Source: Paenibacillus cremeus (GTDB lineage Bacteria; Bacillota; Bacilli; Paenibacillales; NBRC-103111). From it: a stretch of DNA of 63,738 nt. Under the pieces are notes generated by a model. The model saw only the letters and a program-made list of their open reading frames with translations. It did not search any database and was not told the DNA's origin. The DNA lies in contig NZ_VNJI01000044.1 of the NCBI RefSeq assembly GCF_007786445.1, forward strand, positions 1-63,738, read 5' to 3'. Positions 26,186 to 35,757 of this stretch are shown piece by piece; within the stretch, counting starts at the first letter, position 1, and each line of letters starts with the position of its first letter. The position numbers were made by a program, and so were the translations under genes.

Positions 26186-27727
26186 ATGAAATCTAAAACA
26201 AAGTTTGTTTTTAATATGCTGCTAGGCTTGTTATTGCTGTTCGGAGTGGGGATCTATTCGTTGGCCAAGTTATCCGAGCAACCGGTCTCCATGAATATGG
26301 CGAACATGCCATCAGGCAAGCATGACATGCAACAAATGAGTTCTAGTGGCATAAGTGTTACGAAGCTCACAGAGGACACCGTGGAGTCACCCGTTAAGAC
26401 CTTCGATTTAACAGCGGAGGAAGCTGTGATTGATATTGGTAACGGAAAAACTATACAAGCTTGGACATTTAACGGGACAGTGCCTGGACCCGAGATTAGA
26501 GTTCAAGAGGGAGACCGCGTTATCGTTCATGTTAAAAATACGCTCAAGGAAGGCGTCACAATTCACTGGCACGGAGTAGAATTGCCGAATGCCGAGGATG
26601 GGGTTGCCGGCGTTACGCAAGATGCGATTCCGCCAGGCAGCGATTTCACCTATAACTTTATTGCCAAACATGCGGGTACTTACTGGTACCACTCCCATCA
26701 GGAAAGCGAGAAAGAAACGGGGAAGGGTCTATATGGCGCATTTATCGTCGAGACTAAGCATCCGACAACTGTCTATCAAAGAGAGATTGTTTCTATTTTG
26801 CATGAGTGGGATCGCAGTACGTTTACTGTCGACGGTACGAGTCTCGGGGCGAAATACGCCGCAAAACCTGGCGATTTGGTTCTTTTACGTCTGATAAACA
26901 GCGGCGATGCAACCTATAACATGACATTAACGGGGAGCCCATTTTTGGTGTCCGCCATCGATGCCCATGACATTAACGAACCGACTGAATTGAATGAGCG
27001 GATCATAGAGATCGGTTCCGGGCAGCGTTATGATCTAGTGTTTCGAATGCCCGAGAGCAGTGGTGTCAAACTCGTAAACGTAGATAAGAACGAGAAACAG
27101 TCCAACATCGTGAAACGGTTGTTTTTTACATCTTCGAGTACCGCGAAAAATCGGATGCTGCAAGCCACATTCGGAGACGGTGAAGTGACGGGGAATGTCA
27201 ATGTGCTAGCTCAGCAGCCCTTTTTCGACATGACGACTTATGGCAGTCCTGTTCTTCAAGGAAATGATCCCCTTTCTATTAATGCCAAATTTGACGCCCA
27301 ATACGATCTGACGCTGGGCAACATGCTGGGATTCTTTAACGGCGTCTTTACGATGAAATTTACGATAAACGGCCAAACATTCCCAAATATACCGATGCTG
27401 ATCGTCAAGAAGGGCGATTGGGTGAGGATCCATATTCAGAATAATTCCCCGGATAACGACCATCCGATTCATCTGCACGGCCATTCTTTTAAAGTACTTA
27501 CGCATAACGGGGAGCCTTTAAGCGGTAGTCCGATTTATCTAAGTACAATCCTGGTGAAACCGCAAGAATCGTATGATATTGCCTTCGTAGCCGATAATCC
27601 GGGTCTTTGGATGATACATTGCCATATCTTGGGCCATGCAGCCAATGGCATGGATATGATGGTGAACTACGAAGGGGTGTCCACACCTTACTCGGTCGGT
27701 TCGAAATCGGGCAATCGTCCAGATTAA
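26186..27727 (+). CDS. Multicopper oxidase (laccase-like), membrane-anchored or exported
   Basis: 513 aa from ATG 26186 (GGAGG upstream; the frame is open to 26150). An N-terminal hydrophobic segment (about 7-27) is a signal or anchor. Copper ligands are complete: HWHGVE and WYHSHQES in the first part, HPIHLHGHSF and HCHILGHAANGMDMM at the end. A Met/His-rich stretch follows the signal (MNMANMPSGKHDMQQM), as in copper-exposed oxidases. It likely oxidises Cu(I), Mn(II) or phenolics at the cell surface. Confidence 0.92.
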   Translation: MKSKTKFVFNMLLGLLLLFGVGIYSLAKLSEQPVSMNMANMPSGKHDMQQMSSSGISVTKLTEDTVESPVKTFDLTAEEAVIDIGNGKTIQAWTFNGTVPGPEIRVQEGDRVIVHVKNTLKEGVTIHWHGVELPNAEDGVAGVTQDAIPPGSDFTYNFIAKHAGTYWYHSHQESEKETGKGLYGAFIVETKHPTTVYQREIVSILHEWDRSTFTVDGTSLGAKYAAKPGDLVLLRLINSGDATYNMTLTGSPFLVSAIDAHDINEPTELNERIIEIGSGQRYDLVFRMPESSGVKLVNVDKNEKQSNIVKRLFFTSSSTAKNRMLQATFGDGEVTGNVNVLAQQPFFDMTTYGSPVLQGNDPLSINAKFDAQYDLTLGNMLGFFNGVFTMKFTINGQTFPNIPMLIVKKGDWVRIHIQNNSPDNDHPIHLHGHSFKVLTHNGEPLSGSPIYLSTILVKPQESYDIAFVADNPGLWMIHCHILGHAANGMDMMVNYEGVSTPYSVGSKSGNRPD

Positions 27728-28017
27728 CGTCTTTTAAATATTATTTGCTTTTCTTTCACCAGCCCACTCATAGTGTCTAAGATAGAAGAAAAGACAGAAA
27801 ATATAATGGAAAAACAGAGTGTTGAGTACGTTCACATTGGACTTCTCGGCACTTTTATTTTATTTGGTGGCTTTCATCTCGACGAAGAAAAATTCATTTA
27901 AAAAGATCTAAGAGCCAACTTTTTATGCTGAAAATCATGAAAACCAACCACGGTAAATTAATAGGGGGTTTCTCTCCAGCCTGAGCTCCCCAAAGGGAGT
28001 CTTGCCGGTAAACATTT

Positions 28018-28260
28018 TTAAGCTTGGTTAAAAACCTCGGTTGGAGGATTACCCAATTGACCTTGATCGCTTACATCCATATCCTGCACCCCATTAGACA
28101 TCAACGAAGTAGATGGTGAAAAATCGCCAACTGCAATGTTTCCTCCGACAATTTTGGAGTATGCGTTGTGCCCAGACTGTACGACGTTACCGAAGTCCAA
28201 GTTCGCGTTACTCGTGACTCCGTTTACTTTTATATTAAAGATATTAAATATGAAAGCCAT
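28018..28260 (-). CDS. GerPA/GerPF-type spore germination protein
   Basis: 80 aa from ATG 28260; AAGGAGG lies just upstream, so the ATG at 28281 is not used. IFNIKVNGVTSNANLDFGNVV and GHNAYSKIVGGNIAVGDFSPS are typical of the small GerPA/GerPF family, which helps germinants pass the spore coat. Here it stands alone rather than in a gerPABCDEF operon. The transposon at 28398 inserted upstream of it. Confidence 0.82.
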   Translation of the reverse strand: MAFIFNIFNIKVNGVTSNANLDFGNVVQSGHNAYSKIVGGNIAVGDFSPSTSLMSNGVQDMDVSDQGQLGNPPTEVFNQA

Positions 28261-28525
28261 AGCAAGCCTCCTTTTAGACATCTTTCCACTAAAAACATTA
28301 CAATGTAATTATTATGATGGATGGTGTTTTAAAATAACGTCATTAAAATATTCTCATGAGGTAATGTAATTGTTGGTGTGATTACTTTATTTAGACTTGT
28401 TGCCGCTCACGTTGTTTGACGGTGTCGTAATCACCGCCAATGACGTGAGCGTTTGTGTGTCATTCATGTCATAGCTGTAAGCGGTAGCCCGCCAATCAAT
28501 CGACATATGTAATACGGACAACGGG

Positions 28526-29329
28526 TTACCCCGTTGCCCCTCGCTGCCGATCAAGATCAGACAGTACTCGTCCCACATGAGCTTCTTCCACTGCATCGTG
28601 CCCCTTGCCTTGCGCATCAAACAACGCTTGCCCACAGATTTGGTTAACCACTCGCGGGATTCCTTGACTTGCGGAATAGACCATATGCATAGCGCTTTCG
28701 GAGAAGACTGGACGCGTTAATCCTGCTGTATTCAGATGGTGCCGAATGTAAGCTGACGTCTCGTCCCGAGTCATACCAGCCAGATGGTACTGCATGCCGA
28801 TGCGCTGCGCTATCGCTTCATATTTCTTTAGTCGGAGAAGTTTGCGGAGTTCAGGCTGCCCTGCCAGAATCACGGGGAATAGTGAACACGAATCCATGTG
28901 GTAGCTCATCACAAAACGCAGCTCGAGCAGCATCGCCTCGGTCATCTCATGCGCTTCATCGAGAATCACGATGATCCCGCGTTCGCCTTGCGCTTGCCGC
29001 TGTAAAACAACCTCTTGCCATAATCGCTTCGCTTTGGCAACTCCATACGGAGACTCTTCTCCGACGTGCCGCAGTAATTCCGCATAGAAATCACGAGGCT
29101 TCAGCCCTGCCTGACCCAAATAGATCGGCAACGTCTTCATGGGATCGAGCGACCTTGTAAGACGTCGAAGGAGTGCAGATTTGCCGCTGCCCACTTCCCC
29201 AGTCAGCACGCCCAAGTATCGTTCCTGAACCACAAGGGAAAGTCAGGCGAACGCCTCTTCATGGCCCCGAGATTCGTAGTAGGCGATGGTATCGAGTTCC
29301 CGGGTGAACGGCCTTACGGATTCACTCAT
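28526..29329 (-). pseudogene. TniB/ExeA-like AAA ATPase with an internal UGA
   Basis: The protein starts MSESVRPFTRELDTIAYYES at ATG 29329, overlapping the end of the transposase gene. A TGA at 29243-29245 stops it after 28 residues, and the same frame continues with LSLVVQERYLGVLTGEVGSGKSALLRRL (Walker A), IIVILDEAHEM (Walker B) and VILAGQPELRK (sensor region). Such ATPases choose the target and activate the partner transposase. A GTG at 29233 could restart translation. Confidence 0.82.
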
Positions 29330-30697
29330 GCTTACCACCGCCTTGATCCGCATACCGCAGTTCTCCTTGCTGCAATTGCGTCTTTCGCTTACGCTTCGCA
29401 AGCTCCGTGAAAGAAAGTTGTCCATCCGGATTTTCCTGAATCTGCAGTTCCGTCTGAACACGGCGGTCACGAACTCGCCGTACTTCAGAAGGACGCGCAT
29501 CGGACAGGCGTCGTTCTTCATCCCATACCTGGATGACGGTCAGATCAAATGGATCGTAACGAAGCTTCACTTTGTGGCCGGCTGTAACTCCTGTCGCCTC
29601 ATAGGTGTTGCCCAAGAGCTTACACACCCTGTTTTGTTTACGGTTCGCCGTTCCTCCCATAGAAACACCTCATTTAATTCAAGCAAAGAGGGGCGTTTCC
29701 CGGCAGTACGATCACGCTCGAAACGACCTCGCGGCGACTCATTCGTGCCCCCGTGCTTTCGCTCATGGTAATAAGCTTCGAGCCAGGCTTGAAAAGCCTC
29801 ATTCAGTTCATCCAGCGTGGTCATACCGCCAGCGGACATGGCCGCTTGTACCTCCGGTCGAAAGCTCGTATCAACAAATTGGAAGAAACGTTCAATTTTC
29901 CCGCGCCCTTGGGGGCGATATGGTCTGCTATGGACAAGCCGGATGCCTAGCTTGCCGCAAATTCGGGCCAAATGATGGGAAGAAAACACCGAGCCGTTAT
30001 CGCAGTAGAATGTCTCCGGTACGCCATGCTTCAGGATCGCTTTCTTAAGACAATCCTCGAGTCGCGGAAGCTTCTCATCCCAATAGAACTGCGCATGGAC
30101 GATGAAACGGCTGCAATCGTCCAGCACCGCGCACAGCATCGCTTTTCGCTTCCTTTTCGGGTCTTTCGGATCGGGTAAATGGACGAAGTGCTTGAAATCC
30201 GACTGCCACAACATCATTACCACCGCAGCCTCAAAGCGGTTAAAGAGAGTAGCCGATGAATCGCAGGCCAGTTGCTTACGGCTCAGTCCGGCCTTGCGAA
30301 GATGGCGAGCCAGTGTGCTGGAAGCTACACTTCCATACGGTGCGATGCCGCTTTCCTCAAGCAGAAATATAATTTGTTCCACACTACGCTCAGGTCGCTC
30401 CTGTCGAAGTACAATCGCTTTCTGCAAGATGGAAGAGGGCAGCTTGGAAGGGCCTGCAGGGCGCCCCTTGGGTTTCAGCGCATCCCAGCCTCCGCGACGG
30501 TACAAGGCCAGATATCTCTCCAAAGTACGCATGCTCACGGTCTGACGAACGCTGCCCGGGAGATCGTATTCCCGGCTGGATGTTTCCTTTAGCCAAGCAG
30601 CAAGCTCCCCCGGTGCAAACGGTGTCTGACGACTAACGACAGGAGCAATGAGAGCGTACCGAGCGGCGGCAATTTGTTCTTGTTGTATTGGATCCAT
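29322..30697 (-). pseudogene. TniA-like DDE transposase with a frameshift
   Basis: The first part (30697 to about 29640) has HTH domains (LERYLALYRRGGWDALKPKGRP) and the rve-type core with WQSDFKHF, CDNGSVFSSHHLA and GRGKIERFFQF, the DDE residues. Near FLWEERRTVNKTG the frame shifts and the C-terminal beta-barrel (KVKLRYDPFDLTVIQVWDEE) continues in the other frame to 29322. Full length would be about 455 residues, so the gene is disabled unless frameshifting is programmed. Confidence 0.85.
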
Positions 30698-30797
30698 GGA
30701 TGAAATGCCTCCTTTGAGAAGTTAGGGATTACCCCTGTTCCCATTGTGGCGGCAACCCATACGAATCGTTACGGACAAGTTTTGTGGAGTCTGCAGG

Positions 30798-31040
30798 CTA
30801 GGCCGCCAATTTCGCAGAACGCTCCTGTTTCAGCAATAGCCGCAAAACGCTTTCCGGCAGGAGCTCCTCTTGAGCGGTTCGCTCCCAATTGTGTACGATG
30901 ACTTTGGTGAGAGCCGGTGACGAATAGGAAGACATGGCGGCCAAACCATATGTAGTCTTCCTATTCGGTCTTTCATCGCCCCCCGCAGCCCTCCTAACGA
31001 ATGATTGTCGGTAGTATGCAGTATCTCCACCGCCAATCAC
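30798..31040 (-). CDS. Possible small transposon-internal ORF
   Basis: 80-codon frame between the transposase gene and the right end of the element; the better part is the last 45 residues (MSSYSSPALTKVIVHNWERTAQEELLPESVLRLLLKQE). No recognised domain and no strong ribosome site. It may be a non-coding end region. Confidence 0.25.
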   Translation of the reverse strand: MIGGGDTAYYRQSFVRRAAGGDERPNRKTTYGLAAMSSYSSPALTKVIVHNWERTAQEELLPESVLRLLLKQERSAKLAA

Positions 31041-31111
31041 AACGCCATCATTCCGTCAACAAAAATGAAAAATCGCCACTCGTTTCCCGACAAGGAACGT
31101 GAGCGGCGACA

Positions 31112-31575
31112 GACTTTTGAAAATAAAGTTAGGTTAGGATTTTCCGGTCTCCCCTAGTATTTTCCATAAAATATGTTTATAACAGTTCCAAAAAGAGTGA
31201 AATAAGTGATAATATAGTTGACTTTGCTGACTCATTCGCGTCTCGTTAGTTTACTATTTTGACGTGAAGAAATGCACATGTCCTCTTCGTGAGAGGTGTT
31301 ACAAGCCGGGGTCCAAAAGCAAAACCTACTCCATCCAAATGATTGCTTAGCACAATCAAGTGCAAATTGAATTTGAGCTTATCCAAACATTATGATCAAT
31401 AAAGGGTCTGCGCTTAATCCGCTCTTTGCCAAGCGAATGGTTAGTTTAATCGAACAGAAGCAGCCCGTCCTCGGATAGGAACGAGCTGCTTATTTCTTTA
31501 CATTACCAGTTTAGAGTTTTATTTTTCATAAGAAAGGCTTTTGCTGTGCTCTTTTATGTGGCTTTTCGGCTTGGC
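31112..31575. other. Gene-poor stretch with a fragment and a hairpin
   Basis: Mostly AT-rich sequence. A 28-codon frame at 31392-31478 (MINKGSALNPLFAKRMVSLI..) ends inside the hairpin 31458-31491 (AAGCAGC/GCTGCTT), which looks like the tail of a lost gene with its terminator. The family was not recognised. Confidence 0.4.
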
Positions 31576-32285
31576 TTAAACCGGCAGAAGCAATTGCTGG
31601 TTCATGGTTTGCAAAATATCTTCGACAATACGATCCGCTGCATTTACCTTGCGAAGTGGCGTCATTCGAAGCTGCATTGCTTTGGCGTAAGCTTCGTCGG
31701 ATAAAAACGTCAAAAGCTGTTCTTCCAGCTCTTGCACACTGTAGGAGATTCTTGCGATCCCTTTACTTTGAAAAAATAGCGCATTCTCCTTCTCCTGCCC
31801 CCCGAAAGGCTTATAAATAAACACGGGGAGCGATAAGGTTAGGGCCTCCGTCAGGGTAAGTCCTCCCGCCTTGGCTACAATACGAGAGGAGAGGGCCATG
31901 AGCTCTTGCATATTGTCAATAAATCCGAGGATATGAATGTTGGTAAAGCCTGCATAATCTTAAGTTGCGAAGCCATCTTCTTATTCCGGCCACAAACGAT
32001 CGCAAACAGACAATCGGGTCTCGAAATCAAAGATTGGATCATGCCTTCAATTTCCGCCAAAACTCCGTAGGCTCCTCCAGCAATTTAGCACTGGAGTCGC
32101 AACAAAATATTTATCGGTTCCAGGATGGACCCAGCGCGCGTGTAAAGCATAGTCGGTTAAGACGGTAAAGCTTAAAATGTCCGACTCATGCGCAATCTCC
32201 GGGGCGGCTCCAAAAGGAAAGACGTTGATGATCGCATCCGGGCGCTTCGCTTCGATCATTTTCCGCAGCTTTTTTTCGCCCAGAT
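31576..32285 (-). pseudogene. Relic of a UgtP/MGDG-synthase-like glycosyltransferase, 3' part
   Basis: Three out-of-frame pieces read in order: MIEAKRPDAIINVFPFGAAPEIAHESDILSFTVLTDYALHARWVHPGTDKYFVA (32259-32090), IQSLISRPDCLFAIVCGRNKKMASQL (to about 31950) and MALSSRIVAKAGGLTLTEALTLSLPVFIYKPFGGQEKENA (31911 on). These match the acceptor and UDP-sugar regions of the gene at 9130. The 5' end stops abruptly at about 32285, next to a hairpin. Confidence 0.82.
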
Positions 32286-32321
32286 AGTTGAAGTATCTGC
32301 GTCAAGGGTTATGCTGTCTTA

Positions 32322-32349
32322 AACGGTCGGCTGAACAGCCGACTGTTTT
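32322..32349 (+). terminator. Hairpin AACGGTCGGCTG/CAGCCGACTGTT with T run
   Basis: 12-bp stem with one G-T pair and TTTT. It lies at the broken 5' end of the glycosyltransferase relic. A near copy is at 38637-38668, again at a relic boundary. Confidence 0.6.
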
Positions 32350-32384
32350 CTCATGGATTCATTCATTGTGACGACACGAAATTT

Positions 32385-32417
32385 TCTCATAGAATTTTCA
32401 TCTTTTCGGAGTACAGT
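32385..32417 (+). promoter_or_regulatory. TCTCAT-box promoter of a relic UgtP-like gene
   Basis: TCTCAT (32385-32390), TTTCAT (32396-32401), 10-bp gap, TACAGT (32412-32417). GGAGG and ATG 32453 follow, 41 bp after the -10 start. An extra TCTCAT stands at 32349-32354. Confidence 0.65.
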
Positions 32418-32452
32418 AGAGCTGGACGAACATTTAGAGTAAATGTGGAGGT

Positions 32453-32535
32453 ATGCATCTTACCTAGATCTTGACAGCAAGCTTTGGTGATGGGTATTGG
32501 CAAGTCTCCAAGTTGCATCAAGGATCCTCGAAATT
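32453..32535 (+). pseudogene. Relic 5' end of a UgtP-like glycosyltransferase
   Basis: After ATG 32453 (MHLT and a stop) the frame ILTASFGDGYWQVSKLHQG follows, matching the acceptor-binding start of MGDG-synthase-like enzymes (compare ILLLTGSLGDGHIQAAK in the gene at 9130). The rest of such a gene lies on the opposite strand at 31576-32285, which suggests that one gene was broken by an inversion. Confidence 0.6.
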
Positions 32536-32801
32536 GTATCTATATTGCACGAAAGCCGCATCCATGGGCTTCGATTATTGTGGATGGAGCTATTATCGAT
32601 CTTGGTTCCATAAGAAGGACAGCCTCCTATCAAAAATAAATCAATCATATCGGTAAAAAATCGTAAAAATCGATCGTAAACAGCTATAGCAGCCTGCAAT
32701 ATTGTCGGTTATATCATCAGGCAGCTGGGGGCTTCAAATATTTTCACGCCGAACAAAGAGAAAACGGATTTCCCTTTGGGGAGAGAAAGGAATCTATCCT
32801 T

Positions 32802-33836
32802 ATGAATAAAAAATTAACCGTTCTCTTCATTGCACTAGGGTTTCTGGCGTCAGGCTGTTCGCTTCATTCAAGCCAGGAGGGAAGGTCGGGAGAAAGCAAT
32901 CCAACTACTACCACCACACCTTCGTCTCAGGCAAAACCCGCTCCGATCTCAGTTACGCCCGTACCCTCCGTTACGCCGTCTGCAGGAGCAACAGCCGGAT
33001 CACAACCTGACTCAACACGCAAAGAAACAGCGGTTGCCAACGTTCAATCAGCGGCTACAGCTGCCAGAATGGACAAATTACCAAAGCCAGATCATGTCGT
33101 GATCGTGATTGAAGAAAACCATGCATACGAGCAAATTGTCGATAGGGCAAAGGCACCTTACTTTAACAGCCTGATTGAACAAGGAGCATTAATGACGGCC
33201 TCTTATGCGGTTACTCATCCGAGTCAACCTAACTATTTGGCGTTGTTCTCTGGTTCTACTCAAGGAATGACAAGCGATAGCTGCGGAAAAACGTACGATG
33301 CTCCAAATTTGGCTAGTGAGCTACTCGCCGACAAGCTGACTTTTACAGGGTACTCAGAAGATATGCCAAAGGCTGGTTATAGTGGCTGCTCCTACAAAGG
33401 ATACGCTCGGAAGCATAATCCTTGGGTGCAGTTTACAAACGTACCTGCAGAGTTGAATCAACCACTGAGCTCGTTTCCTTCGGATTATTCATCCTTACCT
33501 ACCATATCCTTCGTTATTCCAAACCATCAAGACGACATGCATGACGGTACGGTTGAGCAAGCAGACGCTTGGCTTCAAAAGCATCTAGGCGGTTATGTGG
33601 AATGGGCATCGACCCATAACAGTTTATTAATCATCACTTGGGATGAAGATGATAATGCAAAGAAAAATCATATCCCAACTCTTTTTGTCGGATCCATGGT
33701 GAACAAAGGTCGTTATGACAATGTTTCCAATCATTACTCCGTACTGAGGACGATCACCGATATGTATGGACTGAAGTCGTTAGGTGACAGCGCGAAGGAG
33801 AAACCAATCCAATCTATTTGGAAATTTTCTCATTAA
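32802..33836 (+). CDS. Phosphoesterase-family lipoprotein (acid phosphatase/phospholipase C-like)
   Basis: 344 aa. A lipoprotein signal peptide ends LASGC (about 16-20), followed by a Ser/Thr/Pro-rich linker to about residue 85. The catalytic part has KPDHVVIVIEENHAYEQIV, SYAVTHPSQPNYLALFSGST, SFVIPNHQDDMHDG and LLIITWDEDDN, the alkaline-phosphatase-like metal sites of the phosphoesterase family (acid phosphatase AcpA, PLC). It should act on phosphate esters outside the membrane. Its stop codon lies within the promoter of uppP. Confidence 0.86.
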   Translation: MNKKLTVLFIALGFLASGCSLHSSQEGRSGESNPTTTTTPSSQAKPAPISVTPVPSVTPSAGATAGSQPDSTRKETAVANVQSAATAARMDKLPKPDHVVIVIEENHAYEQIVDRAKAPYFNSLIEQGALMTASYAVTHPSQPNYLALFSGSTQGMTSDSCGKTYDAPNLASELLADKLTFTGYSEDMPKAGYSGCSYKGYARKHNPWVQFTNVPAELNQPLSSFPSDYSSLPTISFVIPNHQDDMHDGTVEQADAWLQKHLGGYVEWASTHNSLLIITWDEDDNAKKNHIPTLFVGSMVNKGRYDNVSNHYSVLRTITDMYGLKSLGDSAKEKPIQSIWKFSH

Positions 33837-33860
33837 ATTTTCATGTACCCATGATAACCT
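33828..33860 (+). promoter_or_regulatory. TCTCAT-box promoter of uppP
   Basis: TCTCAT (33828-33833) overlaps the end of the phosphoesterase gene; TTTCAT (33839-33844), 10-bp gap and a weak -10 TAACCT (33855-33860) follow with the common geometry. Confidence 0.6.
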
Positions 33861-33916
33861 TCAGATGGGGTGGAAAATGCCATCGGATTATGAATTGAAT
33901 GGAGGATTTAATTATC

Positions 33917-34726
33917 ATGCACCAAATCTGGGTTGCAGTTATTCAAGGCATCATTGAGGGACTAACCGAATTTTTACCGGTTTCCTCAACGGGGCATTTG
34001 ATTTTAAGTGGTAATTTGATGGGGTTTAATGGAGAAAAAGCCGACACTTTCGAGGTGGTCATTCAGCTAGGCGCAATTTTGGCAATCATCGTGTTGTACT
34101 GGAAGAGATATTTGACTCTTCTTAGAATCGGAAGACGGAGTCAAACGGGACGAGATGATCACGGTCTAAAACTTGGGCACATCATTGTCGCCTGTCTGCC
34201 TGCTATGGTCATGGGACTAGCCCTGCATAAAATAATTAAAACCTACCTATTTTCTCCCTATACCGTCTTGGTCGGTCTCGTAATCGGAGGGGTCTTCATG
34301 ATCTTGGCTGAGCGAAGAATCAAAAGAACAACAGCGGAAACGGTGGATTCTTTAACCTATAAGCAAGCCTTTCAGATCGGACTATTTCAATGCTTAGCTT
34401 TGTGGCCTGGTTTTTCTCGCTCAGGCGCGACAATTGCTGGTGGCTTGCTGATTGGGGCGAGCTATCGTGCAGCGACTAATTTCTCGTTTCTTATCGCGGT
34501 TCCGATGATGGTGGCCGCTAGCGGATATGACATGCTGAAAAGCTACAAGATGTTGGCTGCATCGGATATAGTTTTTTTTGGAGTTGGGTTTGTCGTTGCT
34601 TTTATCGTAGCCCTTTTGGCCGTGGCAGGATTCTTGAAGCTTCTTGAGCGCATGAAGTTATCTTCGTTTGCATATTATCGATTTGCATTAGCCATCGTCT
34701 ATGGGATTTATCTTTTTGCACGTTAG
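33917..34726 (+). CDS. uppP: Undecaprenyl-diphosphatase UppP (BacA)
   Basis: 269 aa from ATG 33917, GGAGG 12 bp upstream. Motifs: QGIIEGLTEFLPVSSTGHLIL (about 10-30) with the catalytic Glu-rich loop, and LWPGFSRSGATIAGGLLIGAS (about 160-180). Around eight membrane segments. It dephosphorylates C55-PP to recycle the carrier for peptidoglycan and teichoic acid and gives bacitracin resistance. Control by the same box as the exporter at 827 fits a cell-wall antibiotic response. A truncated copy lies at 38670. Confidence 0.95.
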   Translation: MHQIWVAVIQGIIEGLTEFLPVSSTGHLILSGNLMGFNGEKADTFEVVIQLGAILAIIVLYWKRYLTLLRIGRRSQTGRDDHGLKLGHIIVACLPAMVMGLALHKIIKTYLFSPYTVLVGLVIGGVFMILAERRIKRTTAETVDSLTYKQAFQIGLFQCLALWPGFSRSGATIAGGLLIGASYRAATNFSFLIAVPMMVAASGYDMLKSYKMLAASDIVFFGVGFVVAFIVALLAVAGFLKLLERMKLSSFAYYRFALAIVYGIYLFAR

Positions 34727-34854
34727 AAAACGAAAAGCCTAAAAAATGGAATTTAGGGATCTTGAAAATTAGTAAACCCCACTTCGCAAAGTAAGACGAA
34801 TCACTACCACACCTAGAGAAGTTGTCCCTAAATATTAGACGAACTTCAAATGCC

Positions 34855-34907
34855 GAGTACATAAAGAAGACGTCATCCAGTGGGGGTGATGTCTTCTTTA
34901 TGTACTC
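34855..34907. repeat. Long hairpin GAGTACATAAAGAAGAC
   Basis: A perfect 17-bp inverted repeat (34855-34871 and 34891-34907), with more pairing toward a G-rich loop. There is no T tract. It may end uppP transcription or be a small repeat element. Confidence 0.6.
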
Positions 34908-34980
34908 CCAGCATGGCGTCGTCTATACGTGAGGAAGATCACGACAAAAATTTTGTAGTATATCGTACAGGCGTTGGAAT

Positions 34981-35067
34981 TATTTTGGGTTTGACTATGT
35001 ATGGGCTCTGATGATCGTTATGGTTTTAGTGATGGTTGTATATTTCAAGAAAAAAAAGTGGATTTAA
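34981..35067 (+). pseudogene. Remnant of a CorA magnesium transporter C-terminus
   Basis: The frame YFGFDYVWALMIVMVLVMVVYFKKKKWI and stop is the last membrane helix and basic tail of CorA proteins. Nothing of the rest of the gene is left. Confidence 0.65.
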
Positions 35068-35757
35068 ACATTTAGACAATAGGGTGTTGCTTAGAGTGAC
35101 AGTAACTGACCAGATATTATTATAAATAAGTTTTTGAGATGTCCTCGTTAGGTGAGGCTCCTTTACGAACACACACCACTGCCCGGAAACATCGATAGAT
35201 TCCAATATCGTTTGGCGGCAGCTGGAGATTTATTATTTATTTCGGCATCTTCCTATTCGTCTGGTGCCATCATGGATCCGTGAAGACTTTTCGTTCAATA
35301 AAGTTCGTTCCCAATTGCGCATTATGCGACTAAGAAATGGTTCACAGAACTAATGTTCTCCCTATTTTGAGCCTTGAAAAAAAGGAATCAAATCCAGATA
35401 CAACTAGAAGAAAACACCGCCGCGGCATCGTTTGAAAAATAAATATTGCGTAAAAATTACATTCGTACATTGAAGTTAAGCTCGTTTAAGGTGAATTGCT
35501 GTTCTCACGGCTACATTTTCTTACTCTATGGTAATCTTGCGAGCCAAGAAGTCTTGATGTCCCGGCATGAAAAAAGAGGTAGGACGCATTATATTGTATT
35601 GGAGTGACGACATAGATAATAATTGGCATGTTCAACATGGACATTCGCGAAGCCTCTTTTCGCGCTACGGTTTTAAGGTAATTTCAATAATTAATCCGTA
35701 TACTGAATACAAGTTGTTAAGTATACCAGGCATTACATTCAAACGGAGGTAGGTCAT

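Larger units (their letters stand above)
28398..31111. mobile_element. TniA/TniB-type transposon with defined ends, inactive
   Basis: Terminal inverted repeats TGTTGCCGCTCACGTT (28398-28413) and, read from the other strand, TGTCGCCGCTCACGTT (31096-31111); the similarity goes on for about 25 bp. The element begins TGT and ends ACA. GACT flanks both ends (28394-28397 and 31112-31115), a likely 4-bp target duplication. Both transposition genes are broken. The target appears to have been a palindrome, ACTTTATTT ... AAATAAAGT. Confidence 0.75.
34727..35757. other. 1-kb stretch without an intact gene
   Basis: Holds the 34855-34907 hairpin and the CorA remnant described separately. From 35070 to 35757 short open stretches on both strands resemble nothing I recognise. 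Confidence 0.5.

Noticed and set aside
28387..28635. Minus-strand 82-codon frame over the left end of the TniA/TniB-type element
   Set aside because: It overlaps the end of the ATPase in another frame and the terminal repeat; the residues look like shadow translation.
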